Below are positions 17,009-25,527 of a stretch of 64,000 bases of DNA, in pieces. Below the pieces are notes generated by a model. It was not told the DNA's origin. It did not search any database and saw nothing but the letters and a program-made list of their open reading frames with translations. Source of the stretch: UBA1783 sp964449115. Lineage in GTDB: Bacteria; Bacillota_I; Bacilli_A; Erysipelotrichales; Erysipelotrichaceae. The stretch spans positions 1 to 64,000 of the forward strand of contig CAYUXW010000002.1 of the NCBI GenBank assembly GCA_964449115.1, written 5' to 3'. Each line of letters starts with the position of its first letter. The first letter of the stretch is position 1. The translations under genes and the position numbers were made by a program.

Positions 17009-18458
17009 GACTATTATCTCCTTTAATATATTTATTCAGTATATCGATAGCTGCATTGTCATCACCCATCCAGTATACTTTTCCATCTCCTATTTTAAAA
17101 TATTGTTCAGCCGCTTTACCTAGGATACAGACTGTATCTCCTTCATTGGCCAATTCAATTCCCTGCCTGATAGCATCATATCTATCCTCTATATAAACCC
17201 AGGAATTTTTGGTAATTCCTCCAGCTATCTCTTTGCAGATTTCATATGGATCTTCCCAGTGATCATCCTCAGCACTTAAAATTAGAACATCACTATTATC
17301 ATCAGCAATTTTACCAATCATTGGTCTTTTCTTATAATCTCTGGCACCATGAGCTCCAAAAACAGTTATAATTCTTTTACCTTTTTCGGTTATAGAATTT
17401 ATATACTCATATATTTTTTCATATCCATCAGGAGTGTGAGCATAATCAACAATTACATTGAAATTTTGTCCACAATCAATTATTTGAACTCTACCCATAA
17501 CCTGTGGAATTGTAGCTAAATATGGCAGTAGATCTTCAATGTCATATCCTGCTTCAGATAATGTCGCCAGTACCGCTAAAAGGTTGGAAACATTAAACTC
17601 AGCAACTAAATTCGTATTGATATGATAAGTTTTTCCTTTACAGACAAAGTCAAATTCCGTATGATCCTTGAATAATTTTACATTATCAGCCTTATAATCA
17701 GCCTCATTGTGAATTCCAAAAGTCACAGTTTTACATTTAGCTGCCTTGATTATTCTATTAGCATAGTTATCGTCAATGTTGATGATACCTGTCTGTTCTG
17801 GCCCAACAATTTTAAACATCTTTTCTTTAGCTAAATAATAGTTTTCCATTGTACCATGGTAATCTAAATGGTCATGGGTAAGATTGGTAAAAATTACATA
17901 ATCAAATTTTACCGCATCAATTCTTCTTAAATCTAACCCCTGTGAAGATACTTCAACCGAAACATCACGACAGCCAAAATCATAAATTTCCTTCAACATT
18001 TTATGTAAAACTTCGACATCTGGTGTCGTTAAAAAGGTATCATTAACTGTATCATCCCACATGTAGCCCATAGTTCCAATATAACCGCATTTTTTAAATC
18101 TTGATATCAGATACCTGATAATCCAGGCAACAGTACTTTTTCCATTGGTACCAGTTACACCATAAACTGTCATATCACTTGTTACATCGCCATAGTAGGC
18201 ACAAACAAATTGATTTAAAGCTGTCAAAGTATCATCTACCTTTAAATAGGTGATTCCTTCATAATACTTGTCCAATTCTTTAGAATGAACAATACAGATT
18301 GCCCCATTTTCAATAGCTTGAGCGATAAAATTATGCCCATCATTAACCAATCCTACAATGCAGAAAAAGATGGCTTCTTCCATCTTTACTCTAGAATCAG
18401 TCATAATAGCCTTAATTTCTATATCTGGCGCATTTTCAAAAATACTACTAATAACCAT
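16998..18458 (-). CDS. murE: UDP-MurNAc-tripeptide synthetase MurE
   Basis: MurE adds the third amino acid to the peptidoglycan stem. The 486-residue Mur ligase has Walker A VTGTNGKST at about 101-109, the segment FTNLTHDHLDYHGTMENYYLAK with the carbamylated lysine region, and NVIVDYAHTPDGYEKI in the C-terminal domain. In diaminopimelate-adding enzymes the specificity loop reads DNPR; here the aligned positions 397-400 read EDDH before W-E-D-P. This argues against meso-DAP and is compatible with lysine or another amino acid, but the substrate is inferred. It starts with AAGGGGAG before ATG. Confidence 0.93.
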   Translation of the reverse strand: MVISSIFENAPDIEIKAIMTDSRVKMEEAIFFCIVGLVNDGHNFIAQAIENGAICIVHSKELDKYYEGITYLKVDDTLTALNQFVCAYYGDVTSDMTVYGVTGTNGKSTVAWIIRYLISRFKKCGYIGTMGYMWDDTVNDTFLTTPDVEVLHKMLKEIYDFGCRDVSVEVSSQGLDLRRIDAVKFDYVIFTNLTHDHLDYHGTMENYYLAKEKMFKIVGPEQTGIINIDDNYANRIIKAAKCKTVTFGIHNEADYKADNVKLFKDHTEFDFVCKGKTYHINTNLVAEFNVSNLLAVLATLSEAGYDIEDLLPYLATIPQVMGRVQIIDCGQNFNVIVDYAHTPDGYEKIYEYINSITEKGKRIITVFGAHGARDYKKRPMIGKIADDNSDVLILSAEDDHWEDPYEICKEIAGGITKNSWVYIEDRYDAIRQGIELANEGDTVCILGKAAEQYFKIGDGKVYWMGDDNAAIDILNKYIKGDNSHEN

Positions 18459-18467
18459 ATGCTCCCC

Positions 18468-19745
18468 TTAAACAATATTACCCCTTAAGATGTTTCCTTC
18501 GCCCTTTTCAACATAAACGTCTTTAAATTGATTTGTATAATCCGTTTCAGTAACTGTTTCTACTAATATATACTGACTGCAATGACCGCTGGAAACTCCA
18601 TTTTTATGCCTTTCAAATAAGACAGTCAAGGTTTTCCCCTCAAAACCCTTAACATATTTATTATATAATCTATCACTTATATTAGTCAAACAGCCTACTC
18701 TTTGTTTTTTTGTTGTTTCATCGACCTGCTCTTTTATTTCAAAATTGGCGGTTCCTTTTTTTCTGGCATAAGGAAAAATATGTAGAAATGATAGTTGACA
18801 CTTTTCTACAAACTCTTTTGTCTTATTAAAATCTTCATCAGTTTCTGTTGGCAGACCAACAATTATGTCGCTAGAAATAGATATATCATTTATCTTGCTT
18901 TTTATTTCAGATATTCTTTTAAAATACTCTTCTGTTGTATAGGGACGATTATTGAGCTTTAACAGTCTATCTACACCTGCCTGTAAAGGAATATGAAGAT
19001 GTCTGGCAATCTTGTCATTTTTCAACATCAGATCTATCAGTTTATCACTTACTTCAGTTATTTCAATTGAAGAAATTCTCAGTCTGTTCAGTGACTTTAC
19101 TTCAATTAATATTCTTTCTATTAAATCAGCCAGATCTAAACCTTTATCATTCCATCTTCCAGTATGTATTCCTGTTAATACCAGCTCCTTATGACCAGCC
19201 AGGGTTAACTGCTGGGCCTGCTTAATTATACTTTCAGCATCTAAACATCTTTCATTGCCTCTGGCATAAGGGATAATGCAGTAACTGCAGAACTGGTTAC
19301 AGCCATCCTGAATTTTCAGATAGGCTCTAGTCTGATTAAAGTTTCTAATAAACATTTCCTCAAATTCAGTTTTTTTAAATTCTTCAACGATATTTATTTT
19401 TTTTCTATCCACCAAAAACTGCTCTATCAGCTCTGGCAGTTTCGTTTTATCTTTTGAACCAATCAGAATATCACAGCAATCAAAAGCATCTACAGTATCA
19501 ACTTCCATTTGAACATAGCATCCAACAGCAACAATAACCGCATCAGGATTCTGTTTTCTTGCTTTTCGAATCATTTGTCTGCTCTTTGAAGAAGCCGTAT
19601 TAGTTACGGTACAGCTGTTTATCACATAAATATCAGCGAACTCTTTAAAATCAACCTGCTGATATTTTTCTTCTAACTTCAGAGCATACCAATTGGCTTC
19701 AAAGTTATTGACTTTACATCCTAGATTACATATTGCAAATTTCAT
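18468..19745 (-). CDS. mtaB: tRNA t6A37 methylthiotransferase MtaB
   Basis: MtaB is a radical-SAM enzyme that converts t6A37 to ms2t6A in tRNA. The 425-residue protein has an N-terminal UPF0004 domain with cysteines in NLGCKVNNFEAN, VINSCTVT and VAVGCYVQ. The radical SAM cluster motif CNQFCSYCIIPYARG lies near residues 148-162, and a C-terminal TRAM-like domain follows. The start overlaps the rsmE stop by four bases. Confidence 0.94.
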   Translation of the reverse strand: MKFAICNLGCKVNNFEANWYALKLEEKYQQVDFKEFADIYVINSCTVTNTASSKSRQMIRKARKQNPDAVIVAVGCYVQMEVDTVDAFDCCDILIGSKDKTKLPELIEQFLVDRKKINIVEEFKKTEFEEMFIRNFNQTRAYLKIQDGCNQFCSYCIIPYARGNERCLDAESIIKQAQQLTLAGHKELVLTGIHTGRWNDKGLDLADLIERILIEVKSLNRLRISSIEITEVSDKLIDLMLKNDKIARHLHIPLQAGVDRLLKLNNRPYTTEEYFKRISEIKSKINDISISSDIIVGLPTETDEDFNKTKEFVEKCQLSFLHIFPYARKKGTANFEIKEQVDETTKKQRVGCLTNISDRLYNKYVKGFEGKTLTVLFERHKNGVSSGHCSQYILVETVTETDYTNQFKDVYVEKGEGNILRGNIV

Positions 19746-20452
19746 AAACTGTTCCTTTTAGCATCAATTACTGCCAACACATATAATCCAGCTGTTTCTG
19801 CTCTTAATATCCTTTTACCTAAACTGACACAGATAAAATTTAAATTCTTAAGATATTCAATTTCATCATCAGAAAATCCACCTTCAGGACCAATAACAAA
19901 AGTGATAGATTTATCATCAATTACATCAGATAAATAAATATCCTTTTCATCTTCATAGCCAACAATGTTATTATCTGATAAAAATTTATCTATGTCTTTT
20001 AATTTTACTGGTTTTAAAACCTCACATTTACTTGTACGGTTAGACTGCTGACAGGCCTCTAGAGTTATTTTATTCCATCTTTCGACTCTTTTATCCAATC
20101 TTTCTTCATCTACTTTAAAAATTGTACGATTGGTTATCAAGGGAACAATTTTTGTAGCCCCTAATTCAGCTGCTTTTTGTAATAGATAATCCCATTTATC
20201 TTTTTTTATCAAAGCAGCGCCGTAGATTATTTCAGCTTCTTCCAAATCCTGATTAATTCTTTTTAAAACTCTTGCTGAAACCTTTGAATCAACAATAATT
20301 TCTACTAAAAAGACATTGTTATCAACATCAACAACTCTTATGACATCAGCAGTTTTCATTCTTAAAACTGTTTTAATATGATGAGATTGCTTGTCATCAA
20401 AGTAAAATGTTTCATCAGGATTTATCTTTTTATCAACAAAATACTGTCTCAT
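19742..20452 (-). CDS. rsmE: 16S rRNA (uracil-1498-N3)-methyltransferase RsmE
   Basis: The 236-residue SPOUT methyltransferase shows the family segments QKAAELGATKIVPLITNRT, RWNKITLEACQQSNR, FVIGPEGGFSDDEIE and LGKRILRAETAGLYVLAVI. The last two form the knotted SAM-binding site. It overlaps rluB at the stop/start by one base (TAATG) and mtaB by four. Confidence 0.95.
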   Translation of the reverse strand: MRQYFVDKKINPDETFYFDDKQSHHIKTVLRMKTADVIRVVDVDNNVFLVEIIVDSKVSARVLKRINQDLEEAEIIYGAALIKKDKWDYLLQKAAELGATKIVPLITNRTIFKVDEERLDKRVERWNKITLEACQQSNRTSKCEVLKPVKLKDIDKFLSDNNIVGYEDEKDIYLSDVIDDKSITFVIGPEGGFSDDEIEYLKNLNFICVSLGKRILRAETAGLYVLAVIDAKRNSL

Positions 20453-21183
20453 TATTCACTGCTTCCTTCATTGGCCATTTTCTTTAAGGTTTTTATTTCA
20501 TGTGGTTTTAAACGACGATAAGAACCCATTGCTAAATTATCATCTTTCAGACAACCATACTGTGTTCTATGCAGTTTGGAAACAATCGCTCCTACCGCTT
20601 CAATCATTCTTCTTATCTGTCTATTTCTACCTTCAAAGATAGTCATTTCCAAAACACATCTATTAGTTTTAAGATCATAGGAAGTCATACTTACCTTTGC
20701 CGGTAAAGTTTTAATTCCATCATCCAGTCTGATACCACCTTGAAGTTTCATCAAATCTTTATTGTCTAAAATACCCTTTACAGTAACGCGATAGGTCTTG
20801 GGAATTTGAAATTTTGGATGAGCCAGCATCTGAGCAAAATCGCCATCATTTGTTAAAATCAGCATTCCTGTTGAATCATAATCTAATCTTCCAATAGGAA
20901 AAATACGTTGCTGACAGTCAATTAAATCAGTAACTTTATTTCTGTTATGCTCATCACTTACAGTACAGACATATTTTCTAGGTTTATTTAATAAAAAATA
21001 GACCAATTCTTCTTTTTCAATAATTTTTCCATCAACAGAAACAACATCCTTATTGGATACCTGAGTACCTAAAGTTGTACAAACTACACCATTTACTTTA
21101 ACCTTACCCTGTAAAATTAATTCCTCAGCTTTTCTTCTTGAAGCTATTCCTGCTTTAGCAATTACTTTTTGTAGTCTTTCCAT
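20452..21183 (-). CDS. rluB: Pseudouridine synthase RluB/RsuA family
   Basis: The enzyme isomerises uridine in rRNA. The 243-residue protein has an N-terminal S4 RNA-binding domain (LQKVIAKAGIASRRKAEELI) and a catalytic domain with IGRLDYDSTGMLILTNDGDF, carrying the catalytic Asp in GRLD. EGRNRQIRRMIEAVG follows. It lies directly downstream of scpB, its usual neighbour in Bacillota. The 23S position modified is assumed from the family. Confidence 0.95.
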   Translation of the reverse strand: MERLQKVIAKAGIASRRKAEELILQGKVKVNGVVCTTLGTQVSNKDVVSVDGKIIEKEELVYFLLNKPRKYVCTVSDEHNRNKVTDLIDCQQRIFPIGRLDYDSTGMLILTNDGDFAQMLAHPKFQIPKTYRVTVKGILDNKDLMKLQGGIRLDDGIKTLPAKVSMTSYDLKTNRCVLEMTIFEGRNRQIRRMIEAVGAIVSKLHRTQYGCLKDDNLAMGSYRRLKPHEIKTLKKMANEGSSE

Positions 21184-21728
21184 TAGTAGAACAACTCCCC
21201 TTCTTCAGTTACATTCTGGTACTCTGGCAATTCTGGCAATTCGCTTAATGATGTGAGGGAAAAAATATCCATAAATTCTTCCGTTACTTCGTATAAAAAA
21301 GGCTTGCCGATAGTATCTAGTCTGCCAGCTTCTCTAATTAAATTTTTAGCAAGCAGTCTGCGAATCATCATATCGCAACTTACTCCCCTGATTTCTTCAA
21401 TCTCAACTCTTGTAACAGGTTGCTTATAGGCAATGATAGCCAGTGTTTCCAAAGCTGCCTGAGAAAACTGTTTGTTTGAAGAATCTTCAAACAATTTTTG
21501 ACAATAATCATGCGCTACAGCTTTGGTAATTAACTTATATCTTTTCCCATAACGAACCATTTCGATGCCTCTAGATTCATCACTGTTAAATTCCATAATA
21601 TAGTTATCCATCATTTCTGACAGCGTTTCTTCATTGATAACTAAAACTTCCGATAATTGTGACAAGCTGACCCCCTCATCACCACTTACGAATAATATTC
21701 CTTCTATAATCGGTCTTAAATCACTCAT
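21183..21728 (-). CDS. scpB: Segregation and condensation protein B
   Basis: ScpB is the winged-helix kleite subunit that binds ScpA in the SMC-ScpAB condensin complex. The 181-residue protein contains IIEGILFVSGDEGVS, a first winged helix, ALETLAIIAYKQPVTRVEIEEIRGV and LLAKNLIREAGRLDTIGKPFLY. It overlaps rluB by one base and is 2 bp from scpA. Confidence 0.96.
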   Translation of the reverse strand: MSDLRPIIEGILFVSGDEGVSLSQLSEVLVINEETLSEMMDNYIMEFNSDESRGIEMVRYGKRYKLITKAVAHDYCQKLFEDSSNKQFSQAALETLAIIAYKQPVTRVEIEEIRGVSCDMMIRRLLAKNLIREAGRLDTIGKPFLYEVTEEFMDIFSLTSLSELPELPEYQNVTEEGELFY

Positions 21729-21730
21729 AA

Positions 21731-22447
21731 TTACACCTTCTTAAAATATACTTCATCATCTTTTACAGTAAAAGATAAAACATTTTCATTTACTAAATCC
21801 AGGATTGCTAAAAAATTTATAACTACTTCATACAAGTCGCGGCAGTCATACATAGTATTGCTTAAGGTGAATATTTCATTAAACTTCTTAATATTACTTT
21901 TTAACTGTTTTTTCCTATCATCAATACTGATTCTCTTTTGCGTTATATTGACTTCATAGGGCTGCGCAAGCTGAAATCTTTTTAAACATCTATTCATAGC
22001 CTTAATTAGTTCATAGGCACTGGTACTCTCATAGTTTTCACTTACATCAATCCACTGATTAACTATCTCAGATTGTGGTTTATCAAATTTTAAACTTCTT
22101 TCCTGATATAAATCATCAAGTACCGCTGATACTTCCTTATATTTTTTGTATTCAATTAAACGGTTAACTAAATCAACTTCCTGTTGTTGCTGATAATTAT
22201 CACCCAGCTCTGCCTCTACATTTGGAAGAAGCTTTTTACTTTTGTATTCAATTAACGTTGCCAGTTCTACTAAATATTCACTGGCAATATCCAATCTCAT
22301 ACTTTCCATAGCATGAAGGTATTCAATATACTGAGCAGTTAGAATATTTACATCCAAATCAAAAAGATCTAATTCTTTTTCCTTGATTAGATGAAGCATC
22401 AGATCTAATGGACCTTCAAACTGTTCAATCGTAACAAAAAACTCCAT
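21731..22447 (-). CDS. scpA: Segregation and condensation protein A
   Basis: ScpA is the kleisin that bridges SMC heads for chromosome condensation. The kleisin N-terminal region FEGPLDLMLHLIKEKELDLFDLDV and the C-terminal winged helix (VINFLAILDLVNENVLSF) are visible in about 238 residues. The ATG at 22447 is preferred over a GTG at 22459 because AAAGGTG lies nine bases before it and overlaps the GTG. It is the first gene of a seven-gene operon ending in deoC. Confidence 0.95.
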   Translation of the reverse strand: MEFFVTIEQFEGPLDLMLHLIKEKELDLFDLDVNILTAQYIEYLHAMESMRLDIASEYLVELATLIEYKSKKLLPNVEAELGDNYQQQQEVDLVNRLIEYKKYKEVSAVLDDLYQERSLKFDKPQSEIVNQWIDVSENYESTSAYELIKAMNRCLKRFQLAQPYEVNITQKRISIDDRKKQLKSNIKKFNEIFTLSNTMYDCRDLYEVVINFLAILDLVNENVLSFTVKDDEVYFKKV

Positions 22448-22466
22448 ACTATTACTCACCTTTTAA

Positions 22467-22475
22467 AGTATATCA
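22467..22475 (-). promoter_or_regulatory. Extended -10 promoter for the scpA-deoC operon
   Basis: TGATATACT on the minus strand is an extended -10 element about 20 bases upstream of the scpA start. No clear -35 is seen. Confidence 0.55.
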
Positions 22476-22521
22476 TAAAAAAATCACTTATAAAAGAAAT
22501 CAATAAAGTAGTATCAAGACA

Positions 22522-22560
22522 TAAAAAAAGTGTATGTTTTTTTATTCCATACACTTTTAT
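22522..22560 (-). terminator. Intrinsic terminator of nfnB
   Basis: AAAAGTGTATG and CATACACTTTT form an 11-bp stem with an 11-base A-rich loop (minus strand), and the T-run continues past the stem. It lies right after the nfnB stop and upstream of the scpA promoter. Confidence 0.85.
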
Positions 22561-22565
22561 TTGCT

Positions 22566-23975
22566 TTATTTACTTAAGTAATCGTCGATTCCCTGAGCAG
22601 CTACTTTACCAGCTCCCATAGCAGAGATAACAGTTGCAGCACCGGTAACAACATCCCCACCAGCATAAACGCCTTCTCTGCTTGTCAGGTTTTCTTCATT
22701 AACGATGATTCCACCCCATCTGTTAACTTCCAAGCCTTCAGTAGTGTCTTTAATTAACGGATTTGGTGAAGTTCCAATAGCCATGATAACTGTATCTACA
22801 TCCAGTACAAACTCACTGCCTTCAATAGCAACAGGTCTTCTTCTACCATTTTCATCTGGCTCACCTAACTGCATCTTGATACATTTGATAGCTTCAACAC
22901 AGCCATTTTTAGGATCTCTTGGATTATCTGGGTTATTATAACCTAGAATTTCTACTGGATTGTTTAATAATCTGAAATCAATACCTTCTTCAATAGCGTG
23001 TTCAACTTCTTCTGCTCTAGCAGGAAGTTCTTCCATTGAACGACGATAGACAATATAAACTTTTTCTGCTCCTAATCTTAAAGCGGTTCTTGCAGCATCC
23101 ATTGCGACGTTACCACCACCAACTACAGCAACTTTTCCACCTTTAGAAATAGGAGTATCAGCTTCTTCACTATAAGCTTTCATCAAATTGGCTCTAGTCA
23201 GGTATTCATTTGCTGAATAGACACCCTTTAAACCTTCTCCAGGAATATTCATAAAGTTAGGCAAACCAGCACCTGAACCGATAAATACCGCATCAAATTT
23301 CATTTCATCCAGCAGTTCATCAATAGTTAATGTTTTTCCAATAACAACGTTAGTTTCAACCTTAACACCTAACTGTTTTAAAACTTCAACTTCTTGAGTT
23401 ACGATATCGATTGGCAATCTGAATTCAGGAATACCATAGACAAGAACTCCACCAGCCATATGTAATGCTTCATAAACAGTTACATCATAACCTTTTTTAG
23501 CCAGATCACCAGCACAGGTTAAACCTGCAGGTCCTGAACCAACAACAGCAACTTTCTTACCATTTAATTTTGGTTTAGCAGGAACATCTTTTGCATTTTT
23601 TAGATGATAATCAGCAACAAAGCGCTCTAATCTACCAATAGCAACTGGTTCAAATCTAATTCCTAATGTACATTTACCTTCACACTGCGTTTCCTGAGGA
23701 CATACACGTCCACAAACCGCTGGCAATGATGAAGATTCAGCAATTATCTGATATGCACCTTCAAAATCTCTTTCTTGAACTTTCATTATAAATTCAGGAA
23801 TCTGAATATTTACTGGGCAGGCAGCAACACAAGGTTTGTTTCTGCAGTTAATACATCTTTCCGCCTCAGCTACAGCAGCTTCTTCAGAATAACCTAAAGC
23901 TACTTCTTCAAAATTAGTGCTTCTTAATTTAGCATCTAATACCGGCATTGGATTTTTATTAGGAATAATTGCCAT
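22566..23975 (-). CDS. nfnB: NfnB, large subunit of NADH-dependent ferredoxin:NADP oxidoreductase (GltD-like)
   Basis: The 469-residue protein has two 4Fe-4S cluster motifs at the N-terminus (CINCRNKPCVAACPVNIQIP and VCGRVCPQETQCEGKC), an FAD-binding GxGxxG (VVGSGPAGLTCAGDLAKKG) and a NADPH-binding fold (VAVVGGGNVAMDAARTALRLG). This is the GltD/NfnB architecture. It is immediately preceded by an NfnA-type partner rather than a glutamate synthase large chain, so it most likely forms the electron-bifurcating transhydrogenase that uses NADH and reduced ferredoxin to make NADPH. A sole glutamate synthase role is less likely. Confidence 0.88.
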   Translation of the reverse strand: MAIIPNKNPMPVLDAKLRSTNFEEVALGYSEEAAVAEAERCINCRNKPCVAACPVNIQIPEFIMKVQERDFEGAYQIIAESSSLPAVCGRVCPQETQCEGKCTLGIRFEPVAIGRLERFVADYHLKNAKDVPAKPKLNGKKVAVVGSGPAGLTCAGDLAKKGYDVTVYEALHMAGGVLVYGIPEFRLPIDIVTQEVEVLKQLGVKVETNVVIGKTLTIDELLDEMKFDAVFIGSGAGLPNFMNIPGEGLKGVYSANEYLTRANLMKAYSEEADTPISKGGKVAVVGGGNVAMDAARTALRLGAEKVYIVYRRSMEELPARAEEVEHAIEEGIDFRLLNNPVEILGYNNPDNPRDPKNGCVEAIKCIKMQLGEPDENGRRRPVAIEGSEFVLDVDTVIMAIGTSPNPLIKDTTEGLEVNRWGGIIVNEENLTSREGVYAGGDVVTGAATVISAMGAGKVAAQGIDDYLSK

Positions 23976-23977
23976 GA

Positions 23978-24832
23978 CTACTGAACCTCCTTTTTAAATA
24001 AGTTACATGTTTCTTCATAAGCATGTTTTTCAAAATCTGCATACATTCTTGAACGTGACATTGCTTCATCAAAATCAACTTCATAACCATCGAAATCAGG
24101 TCCATCAACACAAGCGAATTTAGTAACTCTCTTACCATCTTGATTAAGCGTTAATCTACATCCACCACACATTCCAGTACCATCAATCATGATTGGATTC
24201 ATACTTACAGTACAAGGAATATTATATTGTTTAGCTGTCTCAACAACAAACTTCATCATAATAATTGGTCCAATAGTAATAATCTTATCGAATTTTTCCC
24301 CTGCTTCCAACATTTCTTTTAATGGTGCAGTAACATTACCATGATAACCATAACTACCATCATCAGTAGTAACAATTAATTTATCTGAACAAGCTTCAAA
24401 CTCATCTTCTAAAATAACGATTTCTTTATTTCTAAAGCCGATAATACTTGTTACATGAGCTCCCATATCATACAAAGCCTCAGCTGTAGGTAAAGCGATT
24501 GCACATCCAACTCCACCACCAACAATACATACCTTCTCTAAGCCTTCCAATTCACTTGGGGTACCAAGTGGACCAACAAAGTCTTGAATATATTCGCCTT
24601 CCATAACATGATTAAGTTTTTCTGTAGTTCCACCGACTACCTGGAAAATAATCTTGACTGTTCCTTCATCTGGTTTTGTTCCAGCCACAGTTAATGGAAT
24701 TCTTTCACCTAATTCATCAACTCTTAAGATGATAAATTGACCAGGTTTAGCTTTATTAGCAACTAAAGGCGCTAAAACTTCAAGCTGTGTTACTGAATTG
24801 TTTAATTCTTTTCTTGACACAATTTTGTACAT
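23978..24832 (-). CDS. nfnA: NfnA, FAD/2Fe-2S subunit of the bifurcating transhydrogenase
   Basis: The 284-residue protein has the ferredoxin-reductase fold: FAD-binding GQFILRVDELGERIPLT-like segment (residues about 32-50), NAD-binding VCIVGGGVGCAIALPTAEAL, and a 2Fe-2S site in the C-terminal MCGGCRLTL and FACVDGPDFDG, with Asp in the last loop. This matches NfnA/SudB-type proteins. It lies 2 bp upstream of nfnB and starts with AGGAGG before ATG. The promoter and the 26-bp repeats lie directly upstream. Confidence 0.88.
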   Translation of the reverse strand: MYKIVSRKELNNSVTQLEVLAPLVANKAKPGQFIILRVDELGERIPLTVAGTKPDEGTVKIIFQVVGGTTEKLNHVMEGEYIQDFVGPLGTPSELEGLEKVCIVGGGVGCAIALPTAEALYDMGAHVTSIIGFRNKEIVILEDEFEACSDKLIVTTDDGSYGYHGNVTAPLKEMLEAGEKFDKIITIGPIIMMKFVVETAKQYNIPCTVSMNPIMIDGTGMCGGCRLTLNQDGKRVTKFACVDGPDFDGYEVDFDEAMSRSRMYADFEKHAYEETCNLFKKEVQ

Positions 24833-24879
24833 AAGTTCCTCCTATTTTATTTAAAATACTTTTAAACCTCACTTCATTA

Positions 24880-24908
24880 ATTATAATACAAACAAACAAT
24901 GTAGTAAA
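24880..24908 (-). promoter_or_regulatory. Promoter of nfnA-nfnB
   Basis: On the minus strand TTTACT, a 17-bp spacer and TATAAT are visible, 48 bases upstream of the nfnA ATG. The -35 box directly abuts the first of three tandem repeats. Confidence 0.7.
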
Positions 24909-24986
24909 GACAACAATAATTTTAAATTTAAATTGACAACAATAATTTTAAATTTAAATTGACAACAATAATTTTAAATTTAAATT
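24909..24986. repeat. Three exact 26-bp tandem repeats upstream of the nfnA promoter
   Basis: Three identical units occupy 24909-24934, 24935-24960 and 24961-24986. Each begins GACAACAATAATTTT and ends AAATTTAAATT, containing the palindrome AATTTAAATT. There are no spacers between units. The array ends at the -35 hexamer of the nfnA promoter. It is AT-rich and could be an UP-element-like array or operator cluster. Confidence 0.95.
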
Positions 24987-25006
24987 GTTTTATATCAAAT
25001 AAATTT

Positions 25007-25037
25007 AAAAAGCGATGATTTTAATCTATCGCTTTTT
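25007..25037 (-). terminator. Terminator of the SPFH/TPM envelope operon
   Basis: AAAAAGCGAT and ATCGCTTTTT form a 10-bp stem that may extend inward by GAT/ATC. It begins 7 bases after the stop of the last gene (25045) and a T-run follows on the minus strand. Confidence 0.8.
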
Positions 25038-25044
25038 TAGGTTT

Positions 25045-25527
25045 TTATGCCCAAGGGTCATCTTTAACAGGAATTCTTATGTCAGGCCATAAATAACATT
25101 CCCACAGAAAGTATTGATCTCCTTTTTTTCTCAATTGTACTTTTCTATCGCTATCAGCTCCACTTGAAGTAATAAATAATGTTACATATCCCTGTTGATC
25201 ATAAGAATATGGATTATCTCTGACCGTGACTGAATAAGGAACATCTGGAGTATAGTTATTTTGTGGAGAAGTTCCATTAAAGTAACTTCTAGCAACATAC
25301 TCCTTTCCCTTTAATCTGTCATCAATGAACTGTCTTTGATATTTACTTACCTCATTAGGACCATTTAAATAGTCATACATCTTTATCATCTCTTCCACAT
25401 CATTTTCATAAGCAGCCAGTACCAATACAACCAAGCTGGCTACTTCATATTCATCCTTTAAATCTGAAAGAGCTTTTAATTCCTCAACATTTTGAGGTAA
25501 TTTATCATAAGTAAAAGTTTTTTCCAT
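25045..25527 (-). CDS. DUF6935-like protein of unknown function
   Basis: The 160-residue soluble protein has no signal peptide or membrane segment. Segments ELKALSDLKDEYEVASLVVL, YDYLNGPNEVSKYQRQF, DRLKGKEYVARSYF and the end WECYLWPDIRIPVKDDPWA resemble a family I know as DUF6935 from gut Firmicutes; the family number is recalled, not checked. It overlaps the TPM gene by one base and closes the SPFH cluster, which suggests an accessory part of that envelope system. Biochemical function is unknown. Confidence 0.65.
   Translation of the reverse strand: MEKTFTYDKLPQNVEELKALSDLKDEYEVASLVVLVLAAYENDVEEMIKMYDYLNGPNEVSKYQRQFIDDRLKGKEYVARSYFNGTSPQNNYTPDVPYSVTVRDNPYSYDQQGYVTLFITSSGADSDRKVQLRKKGDQYFLWECYLWPDIRIPVKDDPWA

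Noticed and set aside
22566..24832. Glutamate synthase small subunit
   Set aside because: The GltD-like protein is paired with an NfnA-type subunit and no large glutamate synthase gene is adjacent; NfnAB fits better.
24909..24986. CRISPR array
   Set aside because: The repeats are contiguous with no spacers and there are no cas genes.
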